DNA of 64,000 nt from Methanospirillum purgamenti (lineage in GTDB: Archaea > Halobacteriota > Methanomicrobia > Methanomicrobiales > Methanospirillaceae). A model generated the notes under the pieces. That model was not told the origin of the DNA. It saw only the letters and a program-made list of their open reading frames with translations, and searched no databases. A program made the translations under genes and the position numbers. Where the stretch lies: the NCBI RefSeq assembly GCF_018502485.1, contig NZ_CP075546.1; one strand, 5' to 3'. Shown piece after piece: positions 9,279 to 17,050 of the stretch; the first letter of the stretch is position 1, and each line of letters starts with the position of its first letter.

Positions 9279-10010
9279 GCTGCGATTCCCTTCTATTTTC
9301 GGGTCACTTGCAACCTTAGTACATTTACATGACAACTGCCATGATGAAGTTGCCATACCCTTCTCTTTTCGGGTCACTTGCAACTGAAATCAGACAAGCC
9401 GGAAAGACTGTTGGTGGTTGCCATACCCTTCTCTTTTCGGGTCACTTGCAACTCGATTCATATGATAAGGTATTGAAACGAAATAGTTGCCATACCCTTC
9501 TCTTTTCGGGTCACTTGCAACTAACTCATTTAATTTTAATGGCCGTACTGTATTGTTGCCATACCCTTCTCTTTTCGGGTCACTTGCAACATATTGAATC
9601 ACTGATCAGAGATATAAACAATTAGTTGCCATACCCTTCTCTTTTCGGGTCACTTGCAACGTGTAATACCTGATCAATATGAATTATCTGATTTGTTGCC
9701 ATACCCTTCTCTTTTCGGGTCACTTGCAACGTGTAATACCTGATCAATATGAATTATCTGATTTGTTGCCATACCCTTCTCTTTTCGGGTCACTTGCAAC
9801 AATTTAAGACCGGGAATGAGTGTGATGTCAGTTTGTTGCCATACCCTTCTCTTTTCGGGTCACTTGCAACATAGACATTACCCATATGCATGATGAACCT
9901 TGGGGGTTGCCATACCCTTCTCTTTTCGGGTCACTTGCAACTTTTTAGAAGGCGGAAAAAATGAATAAATACATGTTGCCATACCCTTCTCTTTTCGGGT
10001 CACTTGCAAC
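9279..10010 (-). CRISPR. CRISPR array, 11 repeats and 10 spacers
   Basis: Repeats of 36 bp start at 9279, 9349, 9417, 9486, 9555, 9625, 9695, 9765, 9835, 9906 and 9975. On the plus strand each begins GTTGCCATACCC and ends GGGTCACTTGCAAC. Spacers are 32-35 bp. The leftmost repeat (9279-9314) carries several mismatches, marking it as the old, leader-distal end. With the leader on the right, the array should be transcribed from the minus strand. Spacers 9661-9694 and 9731-9764 are identical. The repeat ends GTTG/CAAC are complementary, allowing a small hairpin. The adjacent Cas6 is the likely crRNA processing enzyme. Confidence 0.98.
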
Positions 10011-10253
10011 CGCCACTTTTTTCGCTCAGATCGACCTAAAGCCTATCTTACTGAACCCCGATTTTATCAGATCCATCACGGATCTTTTTCGAAGGTCCAG
10101 TATTTAAAGAAGATCCGATCATAAATAAAGTTAACCCATCGATCCAGGCCCAATTCTTGCTCCGATGCAATTTTTTCTCAATGGATCTCAAACATCATGA
10201 TGCCTTATAAAGATCCGCAGAACACCTCCAACGGAGCCTGGATCTGTCTTCTT
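10011..10253 (-). promoter_or_regulatory. CRISPR leader with TATA box (copy B)
   Basis: AT-rich segment next to the leader-proximal repeat. On the minus strand TTTAAATA (10101-10108) is a good archaeal TATA box and would start transcription around 10075, running into the array. Several blocks are shared with the relic leader at 8180-8377 at matching spacing, which supports functional conservation before the left copy decayed. Confidence 0.7.
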
Positions 10254-10303
10254 TCAGATAACTTCAAATGACCACTTAAACTCTGGGAGTCACTCTTGCA
10301 TGA
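10254..10303 (-). pseudogene. 3' remnant of a second cas2 copy
   Basis: The last 17 or so codons align with the end of the cas2 pseudogene: both finish with FEV, ATC and TGA after a Trp/Arg-x-x block, and the spacing to the leader blocks is the same. Internal stops are present and everything upstream has been lost. This scrap indicates that the main array was once also preceded by cas2. Confidence 0.55.
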
Positions 10304-10354
10304 GTCATTTAACCACTGTTCAGGTAACACCATTTTCTCAAAAAAATAGAGAAT

Positions 10355-11662
10355 TCACCCTGCAAGATACTCACTGGCTGAAAAACGGCTTACTTTTTCA
10401 ACCGTTATCTCAACAAGGTTTTTACCGTTCCCAGGAGAATTCCTGGTCATCCCGGCACTCGTATTACCAGTAATCTGTATTTTACTGTCAAAGAACTGGG
10501 TAATATGACCAATCTCATCCCTGGTCATATTATCAAAGACCATGAACATCCGAAGAGGTGAATCTTTCGGAATACTCTCATCACCGATTCCTTTCTTCCC
10601 AACATACCAGGCATCGGAGACAATAAGCCTGCCACGCTGATGAAGCTCTCCGAATATCGAATCCATGATTACTTGATTCGTTTCTCGCTGCTCCAGTTTA
10701 TGACGAAAAAATCCTTTAATCGTGGAACCAGGAATAACAGGTTCCAGTCCGTTCGTCACCGTCGGTTCATCAAGTCCCTTCATCGAAAACTCGCTCTTAC
10801 AGGTGACAATCAGGGTTGCAACAACATGACCGTCATCAAACCGGTCAGACGGCTCTGAAAAAACCTTCCAGTACCGATCAAAACTCCTTTCACCATCATT
10901 CCGTCTGCCAGGTTTGCCAAGATAGACTTTCGCAGCAGAAATACAGTCTTTTATTGGACGCTTATCACGGGTAATAACCCCATCCACGATTGAAATTCTC
11001 GTGATTGAACCCTTTTTGATGAAACAAAACCCATGACCCCTCGTAGACCCCCCGCCTAAGTGTACCCGGTGTTCATTAAACTCAAGAAGAGCAAGCATAA
11101 TAAGTCCTGCTTCCTTATCAGTTCCATTATCAATATCTATCCGGAACCGGAATGCAGTACCAGAAGACACAGACTCTTCCGGCCGCATCTGTCCAGGTGT
11201 GCCTGGTCTCGGGCTTCCAAAATGAGGCTGTTCACGAAGAAATCCACGCCGGTCTTCCATGGCTCGGCAATCATCAGAAAGGTGAGCATCCCTGATTCTC
11301 ACCTTTGCCCCCCCGTTCTTTGACCCGAAAAGTCGGCAGGAGATGCAGGACTCATTACCACACAAAACTGTCTCTTCATTTTTAACCGTCCCTTCCTCTT
11401 TATCACCAACACTCACACAACATGCTGACTCATCAAACGTCCTGACAATACGCTCAAGAGTACTCCGGAGAACACCTTTCAGGCTGCTCCCCGGAATATA
11501 CGGTTCAAAAATACCCAAACCAGCATCATAACATTCAATAACAGGAGCAGGGGAGAGTGAATACATCGCAGCATTCTGACCGCCACCAATCCGCATCGGG
11601 GTCTTAAGTTCGATATCACCTTCAATAACGTACCGGTTGGAAAACCGGTCTAATGACTCCAT
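10355..11662 (-). CDS. Double Cas7 (RAMP) protein of type III effector complex
   Basis: A 435-residue protein made of two Cas7/Csm3-like RAMP domains. The first domain (about 1-225) contains PYIPGSSLKGVLR at 54-66, the Cys-rich CGNESCISCRLFG insertion, VRIRDAHL and a glycine-rich GGGSTRGHGF loop. The second (about 280-425) contains PVIPGSTIKGFFR at 308-320. The backbone-cleaving Asp of Csm3-type subunits appears present in the second domain (D298 in LDEP) but replaced in the first (PAPVIE). The ATG at 11662 follows GGAGGG by five bases and lies just after the preceding gene's stop, so I prefer it to an ATG 45 bases further up. It is the last gene of the effector operon. Fused Cas7 subunits are known in type III-D/III-E relatives. 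Confidence 0.85.
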   Translation of the reverse strand: MESLDRFSNRYVIEGDIELKTPMRIGGGQNAAMYSLSPAPVIECYDAGLGIFEPYIPGSSLKGVLRSTLERIVRTFDESACCVSVGDKEEGTVKNEETVLCGNESCISCRLFGSKNGGAKVRIRDAHLSDDCRAMEDRRGFLREQPHFGSPRPGTPGQMRPEESVSSGTAFRFRIDIDNGTDKEAGLIMLALLEFNEHRVHLGGGSTRGHGFCFIKKGSITRISIVDGVITRDKRPIKDCISAAKVYLGKPGRRNDGERSFDRYWKVFSEPSDRFDDGHVVATLIVTCKSEFSMKGLDEPTVTNGLEPVIPGSTIKGFFRHKLEQRETNQVIMDSIFGELHQRGRLIVSDAWYVGKKGIGDESIPKDSPLRMFMVFDNMTRDEIGHITQFFDSKIQITGNTSAGMTRNSPGNGKNLVEITVEKVSRFSASEYLAG

Positions 11663-11673
11663 AAAATCCCTCC

Positions 11674-12447
11674 CTACTCCTTTTTCCCTGTCAGACAATC
11701 TCTCCAAGCAGCATATGCCAGACCCGCAAAGTTATCATATTCAGGAGTTTTAGACGAGTATAAAGTCCCTGAATATTTTCCCGTAAGGTAATCATCCGCA
11801 GAAATAATTCTAATCTCCCTGATACTCACCTCGACCTCTCCATACCCTCGTGAGACCGCATGCCCCATTGTACCTGAACAACTGTTAAAGAACTCAACAA
11901 GGGAGAGCAGCCCGCCAACCCTTGCATAGTTCTTACCGTACAACGTGCAGTTTTCCAGTGTCACATCACCAGAAAACACCGTCCCCTTTGGGACCGCTTC
12001 AAGATCGTACTTACTTCCCTGCCTGGCTTTCCTGGTCTTACGGTCAATCGCCACACCATCCCTGATAACCGTCATTTTTTTGTCAGCCGTTGCATCCCGG
12101 ATCCGCACCGGTGAAGAATTACCTCCACTTCCAAAGATCTGGCAGACAAGACAGGGATCGAAAGGTTTGTCCTTCTTCTCCTGGTGTTTGTCAAGCCATC
12201 CTGATGAATAACACACATCAGGAACCGTGCACACGTCAATACCAATTCCCCTGAGAAGACGTTCCAGCTCAGTCCGAAGCACCCCTTTAATACTGCTACC
12301 CGGAATAATCGGGTAATCCTCGCTGTTCCGAAGCACCGGAAGATCAACATCAGCCGGACCCGAAGATCCATGACCGCCGATATGGAGATCGGATTTCGTC
12401 ACAATCTCCCAGGAGATAACAGCCCGGTTCTCAAACGATGAAAACAT
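11674..12447 (-). CDS. Cas7/Csm3-like RAMP subunit
   Basis: A 257-residue backbone subunit of the type III effector, expected to bind crRNA and cut target RNA. D35 in DLPVLR sits where Csm3 carries its catalytic Asp, followed by the signature PIIPGSSIKGVLR at 46-58. A cysteine set (CTVPDVC, CLVC) matches the zinc-binding insert of Cas7-type proteins, and PVRIRDA and GHAVSRGYGEV are the usual RAMP core blocks. The start overlaps the previous gene's stop in a TGATG arrangement. Confidence 0.88.
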   Translation of the reverse strand: MFSSFENRAVISWEIVTKSDLHIGGHGSSGPADVDLPVLRNSEDYPIIPGSSIKGVLRTELERLLRGIGIDVCTVPDVCYSSGWLDKHQEKKDKPFDPCLVCQIFGSGGNSSPVRIRDATADKKMTVIRDGVAIDRKTRKARQGSKYDLEAVPKGTVFSGDVTLENCTLYGKNYARVGGLLSLVEFFNSCSGTMGHAVSRGYGEVEVSIREIRIISADDYLTGKYSGTLYSSKTPEYDNFAGLAYAAWRDCLTGKKE

Positions 12448-13058
12448 CAGTATCCCCTCCTCTGCTGGTATCCGCCTCTATTATAATTTCTTTCCCTGTT
12501 CTGATTACCTCCCTGCCGGGAACTATCCTCTCTTTTCACCCATTTCTCAACACGGGAACAGATATCATTCACCTGATCTTCTGCACCCAAGACCCTGAGT
12601 TCTGCTTTCACCATCTTCCTGATAACCTCTGAAGACTTGTTAAAATCCCCGTTATTAGCAGTAAGAATAACACAGACTGCATCAGCATTCCAGTTAGCAT
12701 ACCCAATAAGATACATAAGGTGCTCTCTGACCATCTCTGGTTTTTCGATAGTACTGTTCAGCTCACCCACCTGTTCCAAAAGCCGCTGCAAAAAAGGGAG
12801 CATCTGTTCCGGCTTTACACCGGCATCTTTCCTTGGAAGAAAGTAGGCAGCAGTCTTAACAAAATGAGTAATACTAGCAGCTGCATCATCCATCTGCCGG
12901 AGTGCTTCAGGAAGCGACTTGAACTTGCTTCGCGAATCAATCACAAATTTCTTCCTATCTTCCTCTTTCTTATTATACTCCTTCGGTGACGGCATCAGTA
13001 CTGTCAGTTCATATGACCATGTTACAATCTTCTTCAGATCCTCAGAATTTATCTGCAT
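12447..13058 (-). CDS. RGG-tailed helical protein inside the type III-D operon, unrecognised
   Basis: A 203-residue protein predicted to be mostly alpha-helical, with a basic, disordered tail (residues 179-203) rich in Arg, Gly, Gln and Tyr, including NRGGYQQRRGY. Such tails are common in RNA-binding proteins. I do not recognise the helical part as a named Cas family; a Cas11-like small-subunit role or an accessory RNA-binding role are both possible. It starts after a strong GAGGGGGAGATGAG ribosome-binding region, directly behind the csm2-like gene, and is coupled to cas7 by a one-base overlap. Its position in the operon suggests a role in the effector complex, but this is inference. Confidence 0.75.
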   Translation of the reverse strand: MQINSEDLKKIVTWSYELTVLMPSPKEYNKKEEDRKKFVIDSRSKFKSLPEALRQMDDAAASITHFVKTAAYFLPRKDAGVKPEQMLPFLQRLLEQVGELNSTIEKPEMVREHLMYLIGYANWNADAVCVILTANNGDFNKSSEVIRKMVKAELRVLGAEDQVNDICSRVEKWVKREDSSRQGGNQNRERNYNRGGYQQRRGY

Positions 13059-13061
13059 ATC

Positions 13062-13476
13062 TCATCTCCCCCTCTGTGCTCTGTCTCTTTGTCTGTATTG
13101 TGTTCCTGGTATCTTATCCAGGACAGCCCTCGGATCCCTGACCTGTTCTGCGAGGAGAACCTTTCGAATCTTTGATTCATCCCCTCCAAATTGTTCAATA
13201 ATTCTGATATTCCAGAGCAGGTACTGGGCAAGCCTGATCCGTTCTTGGGTACTAAGACCTTTCATCACCGAGATAACATCTGAACCGACCTTTTTATGTA
13301 TCTCTTTACGCTGGTTCATGTCTGCTATAACTTCGGCAGCATTTCCCCTCCTTCCATCTGAAGGTTGAGGAGAATACCTGAAAAGCTGATTCTTAATACC
13401 TGATTCAAACCTGGCAGATTTGGCCTGTTCAAAAAAGAAGCGGATCTGTCCGGAAGAATAACTCTCAATACGTTTT
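13062..13476 (-). pseudogene. C-terminal part of Csm2-like small subunit (Cas11), gene split by IS
   Basis: The minus-strand frame from the element boundary reads KRIESYSSGQIRFFFEQAK and on through an all-helical, charged sequence to the stop at 13062. The SSGQIRFF block is like the TxxQIRxI motif of Csm2. Joined to the N-terminal fragment at 15242-15306, it makes a 159-residue protein of ordinary small-subunit size. A shorter product could restart at ATG 13319 (85 residues, without the QIR motif). The Csm2 assignment rests on this motif, helicity and operon position, and is moderately sure. Confidence 0.75.
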
Positions 13477-15231
13477 CATCAAAGACAGCTTAAGTAGTTG
13501 AGAAGGGAGAACGTATATATTTTTCATCAAATCGTAACAAAAAATGTGTGAATAATTTATTTTCTCTTTCCGGCATTCCTTCTTTTAGGATCCCTGACAG
13601 CGCGAATGGTCTGTCTAACTATTTATTGACTTTTGAATTGAATAATAAACAGTACTATAACAAAAACACGATAAATTCAACTTTAAATGGAAATTTTTTA
13701 CGATAGCCTTCGCTATGAAAAGCCATCCTATGCGTTATCAATAATTACGTGCGATTATTGAAAGGAAGAAAACTTCAACGAGATTAATTCTCTATTTTGT
13801 CTGTTTTGAGCGAGTTGCCGCAATGATCTTTCGAGTTTGTGCCACCTTCTCTCTACAAAACAAATTCCAAAATATTGCTGATTCAGAATACTTAAAAATT
13901 CTAAACCTTTTTCAGCAAATATTTTAGACCAAAGTAGGGGAGTATACTTATCTTTCAAATTACTATCAGTTGATGAAATAATCCAACAATAAAGATCGCG
14001 ACTAATGATAAAACGAAGCATAATGGAGTAAATATGAATATATGCTAAAGGGACATTTCCAAGTAACATTTTCCCCAAATCATAGTCCATTTTCAGTTCT
14101 TTGAAAATGAGTTCAATCACCCATCGATATCGGTAAATTTCATAGATATCTTCAGGAGAGAATTCCTCATATGGTAGATTTGTCATGTATAATTGCCATT
14201 TTTTGGAAAGAGAATTCCAATGACAAATCACTCTAAATTCCTGAAAATGTTCTATTTTTTTCTCTTTTCTAATAAAGAAGGAACATTTAAGATCATAAAC
14301 TCCATTTTTTGAGATTTTCTCTAAAAAATCTCCTAATTTGATTCTTGTAAAGCAATTAATATCTACTATGGAAATGAAATCTGAAGGTGCAGAGATTATA
14401 CTGCAAACTTCAGGAATCGCATTGGATTTTACACGACTAATAAAAAATCCTCCATGCTCCTGAATTTTCGCAAATGATTTCAGGGAATAATATCCTAAAT
14501 CGTTTAAGAGAAGTGAATCCTTAACTTCTGGTCCAATATTTAGCATTTTAGAATCGTGGACTCTTTCTGATGTTATTGTTGTACTTGTTACAGAATGAGA
14601 AATTGCACTGTATACTGCATGAATCTTTAACCCTGCAGAATTATTCCGGGAACGAGCAGCGGGATGTAATTCATAGAGTTTTTTACTTATGCGAATAATG
14701 CTGCTATCCTGTATTAAAATGTCTTTAAAACTCTGAACAGTTCCCTTTAAACGAGCGGGGGATTGAACAGCCATTTGTTCAATATAATGATCCAATAAGA
14801 CTCTAAGAAAATCTACGAGTCTCATATTCATCCATTTTCTAAAACTCTGGTTTCTAATGGGTTTTTGATTCGAAGGACTATCATTAAAGTCAACATATCT
14901 TCGATGTAATTCTTCCACAGATGGTAGTTGATGACAACTGATCCCAAAAATTAGAACGTAGACCAAATAGACAGGATCTAATTTCCTTTTTCGTTTTAAA
15001 AATCCTGTTTTGCGGGCGGTTCCTTCAATGTACTCATAGGTGAATTTGTCTGAAAACCATGATTTAAGGGTTTTTAGACCACCGCAAGAGAGAGTGTTCA
15101 TATTCCGGAACAATCCCGAAGGGAGGGTCTACTAGTATATATAGGTGCCGATTTGAAGCATTAAATACAAAATTCTCAGTAACACTCAATTTTGAATACT
15201 ATCTAACTCAAATCTAAAGCTGTCTTTGATG
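13477..15231 (-). mobile_element. IS4-type insertion sequence (ISH8-like), 1755 bp
   Basis: Inverted ends begin CATCAAAGACAGCTT at 13477 and, complemented, at 15231. They are flanked by a 10-bp direct duplication AATACGTTTT (13467-13476 and 15232-15241). Excision of the element with one duplication copy joins MIRKGK to RIESYSSG in frame. A 10-bp duplication fits the IS4/ISH8 group. Its insertion splits the csm2-like gene in the middle of the effector operon. Confidence 0.95.
13755..15113 (-). CDS. IS4-family transposase (ISH8-like)
   Basis: A 452-residue DDE transposase. The YREK signature of IS4 transposases is complete in YRYRWVIELIFKELK (Y-x2-R-x3-E-x6-K). The two earlier catalytic Asp residues are probably those in ILIQDSSIIR and LLLNDLGYYS. 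The frame is intact and lies inside the element's inverted repeats. It is related in layout to the transposase at 58818-60146. Confidence 0.92.
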   Translation of the reverse strand: MFRNMNTLSCGGLKTLKSWFSDKFTYEYIEGTARKTGFLKRKRKLDPVYLVYVLIFGISCHQLPSVEELHRRYVDFNDSPSNQKPIRNQSFRKWMNMRLVDFLRVLLDHYIEQMAVQSPARLKGTVQSFKDILIQDSSIIRISKKLYELHPAARSRNNSAGLKIHAVYSAISHSVTSTTITSERVHDSKMLNIGPEVKDSLLLNDLGYYSLKSFAKIQEHGGFFISRVKSNAIPEVCSIISAPSDFISIVDINCFTRIKLGDFLEKISKNGVYDLKCSFFIRKEKKIEHFQEFRVICHWNSLSKKWQLYMTNLPYEEFSPEDIYEIYRYRWVIELIFKELKMDYDLGKMLLGNVPLAYIHIYSIMLRFIISRDLYCWIISSTDSNLKDKYTPLLWSKIFAEKGLEFLSILNQQYFGICFVERRWHKLERSLRQLAQNRQNRELISLKFSSFQ

Positions 15232-15306
15232 AATACGTTTTCCCTTTCTGATCATCGAAGAAGCAGCAATTTCCCAGGCTTTTTGGTTAATATCCACAAT
15301 ATCCAT
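15232..15306 (-). pseudogene. N-terminal part of Csm2-like small subunit, gene split by IS
   Basis: ATG at 15306 overlaps the TGA of csx10 by one base (TGATG). The frame reads MDIVDINQKAWEIAASSMIR then KGKRI before meeting the insertion sequence. The remaining 136 codons lie at 13062-13466. On its own this fragment would run a short way into the element and stop. Confidence 0.78.
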
Positions 15307-16388
15307 CATAACCCTCCGGAAATGTAAAGCTCGCCACATCCGCAGCTGAGAAGATCACCTGAACCAAAAACCTCAAGAGCTGCAAGCGATGCAGTTGAAC
15401 CGGAAACCATAATGCAACTCCCCGGTCCGGTAGCAGGAACAATCTCATCCACCGTGTTTCCATTCTTAAGTGACCATCCCCTCACAACCGACTTCGTAAT
15501 GAAAGGTGTCGGATCCTGTCCTAAAGAGACATCCCCCTTATATCCTCTTGATTCAAGCATTCTGTTCGCCTCTTCAAAGAAAGACCTGTCAAGCCCGATA
15601 ATTGCCTCATCCCCCGATCGAATGACACAGGGTGAATTAAGGGTGAGGAGATTTTTATTTTCACGAGAAATTTCAATAGATCGGGTTTTAATATATTCAT
15701 TGGCTGAAATCTGCGAATCAACCGAAATATCTACCAGTCCATACCCTCTCGATCGAAATCCACCCAGACCACAGGCATATGAAGCCTCATTAAGGATGCT
15801 GATAACCGAATCAGCGACATTCTCGTCAGCAAGCATGACAAATCCGAAGGATACACCAGGTTCAATTCCCTCGATATGGTATGGAGAGAGCTGCCAGTCA
15901 CTTCCCATACTTGTATGACCATCCCGGGTAATCGGACACTTTGTCTCGATCCTTTTTGGAACAGGATCGGGTTTTACAAATTTTTTCTGGGAAAATGACT
16001 GTTTTCCGATCAGACCGGCATACTTCTTCCCCTCCTGCAGACAGGGTCTTCCATCAGTAACCTGGCTGCATTCATTCTCATCATTCGTAATCAGGCTCTT
16101 GCATTTTTTACACCAGCGGCTTTTTATCGGGGCAAAAACTGACCGGTCCCCATCAGCCAGGGGATACCCGTTCCTGAAAAACAGGTTCATTTTTCCAGGA
16201 TCATGATCTTCAGCAAGACCACACAGATCAAAAAGTTTCCTGTCATGCTGGTACAAATACCACCCGATCATACCCCTGATAGTTCTGCCGGGAATGTAAG
16301 AAAGCGTCTGTGAAAATGTCCCTCTTGCACGACCATTTCCAAAATGAAGAGGAGATATTGAAGTAATAGTCCCGCTAATCACCTGCAT
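15306..16388 (-). CDS. Csx10-like Cas5-group RAMP, type III-D effector subunit
   Basis: A 360-residue RAMP protein. The N-terminus has ISPLHFGNG followed by YIPGRTIRGMIGWYL, the pattern of Csx10 (type III-D Cas5). A four-cysteine zinc ribbon candidate is at C93, C96, C107 and C116. GLGGFRSRGYGLV is the RAMP glycine loop. A second glycine-rich end, GSGDLLSCGCGELYISG, closes the protein. In type III complexes this subunit caps the crRNA 5' handle next to Cas10. Its start shares one base with the preceding cas7 stop and its stop overlaps the csm2-like start. Its presence is why I call the system III-D-like; a profile search would settle the subtype. Confidence 0.78.
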   Translation of the reverse strand: MQVISGTITSISPLHFGNGRARGTFSQTLSYIPGRTIRGMIGWYLYQHDRKLFDLCGLAEDHDPGKMNLFFRNGYPLADGDRSVFAPIKSRWCKKCKSLITNDENECSQVTDGRPCLQEGKKYAGLIGKQSFSQKKFVKPDPVPKRIETKCPITRDGHTSMGSDWQLSPYHIEGIEPGVSFGFVMLADENVADSVISILNEASYACGLGGFRSRGYGLVDISVDSQISANEYIKTRSIEISRENKNLLTLNSPCVIRSGDEAIIGLDRSFFEEANRMLESRGYKGDVSLGQDPTPFITKSVVRGWSLKNGNTVDEIVPATGPGSCIMVSGSTASLAALEVFGSGDLLSCGCGELYISGGL

Positions 16389-17050
16389 TACCGCACCTCC
16401 GAAACCATAACATGATCAGACTTCCTGATATTCCCTATTTTAATTGCTCCAAAACCCCGTGACCTATTCTTTCCTAACCCGTATCCGGCCATGGCATGCA
16501 GACTGGCCATAAAGAGACGCTCTTCTTCTTCAGACAAAACACTCCTGACAATAATATTTCCGGTGAAGATAGTGCCTGAAGGAACAGCCTCTTCTGAATA
16601 CAACGCACCTTTCTCTTTTACCAGATACTTCCGGTTAATCATGACATGACTACGCCGTTCAATCTTAACCTCTTCATTCTCCCTGGATGGATAAAAATCG
16701 AGAAATCTTAATTTCCCTTCACGAAATCCTCCACCCCCATCAATATTGGGAACTCCGAAGAGTGAACAGACAGGACACTTGTATCCTCCGGTTTTCACCT
16801 CATCACACACTTCTATTACATGCCCGGGTACATCAGGTCTACCGGTAATATAACAGGAAATTCCTGCTACAGTTCTCATTATTCGTTCTGCCTCACACCG
16901 CATCACCCCTTTCAGGTGAGTTGCAGGAATATAGGGTACATTCATCCCCTTTGCATCAGATCCACGGGTGACTTGGATAAAAGAACCCAGATTAGTGCCG
17001 GTTGAATGAAATGGGGAGACAAAGCAGAGATCAATCGCCCATACCTCCAT
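16388..17050 (-). CDS. Cas7/Csm3-like RAMP subunit (second Cas7)
   Basis: A 220-residue Cas7-type backbone subunit. PYIPATHLKGVMRCEAERI is the first RAMP signature, with Ala in place of the usual Gly. CPVCSLFGVP is the cysteine-bearing insert and GLGKNRSRGFGAIKI the C-terminal glycine loop. The Asp expected for target cleavage is not at the usual spacing; D32 in GSDAKG is the only nearby candidate, so catalysis is uncertain. It joins cas10 and csx10 by one-base overlaps (TAATG) on both sides. Confidence 0.85.
   Translation of the reverse strand: MEVWAIDLCFVSPFHSTGTNLGSFIQVTRGSDAKGMNVPYIPATHLKGVMRCEAERIMRTVAGISCYITGRPDVPGHVIEVCDEVKTGGYKCPVCSLFGVPNIDGGGGFREGKLRFLDFYPSRENEEVKIERRSHVMINRKYLVKEKGALYSEEAVPSGTIFTGNIIVRSVLSEEEERLFMASLHAMAGYGLGKNRSRGFGAIKIGNIRKSDHVMVSEVR

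Noticed and set aside
9168..9279. 10-bp inverted pair CTTCCCAGTT / AACTGGGAAG next to the degenerate repeat
   Set aside because: Arms are about 90 bases apart with no T-run or element features; likely chance.
9085..9387. 100-codon open frame left of the array
   Set aside because: It ends inside two CRISPR repeats and shows no protein-like composition.
9329..9625. Open frames running through the CRISPR array on both strands
   Set aside because: They consist of translated repeats (for example the recurring SLFGSLAT or VASDPKREG blocks) and spacers; not genes.
9279..10010. Self-targeting spacers
   Set aside because: I compared the spacers by eye with the rest of the window and saw no match; a genome-wide search was not possible.
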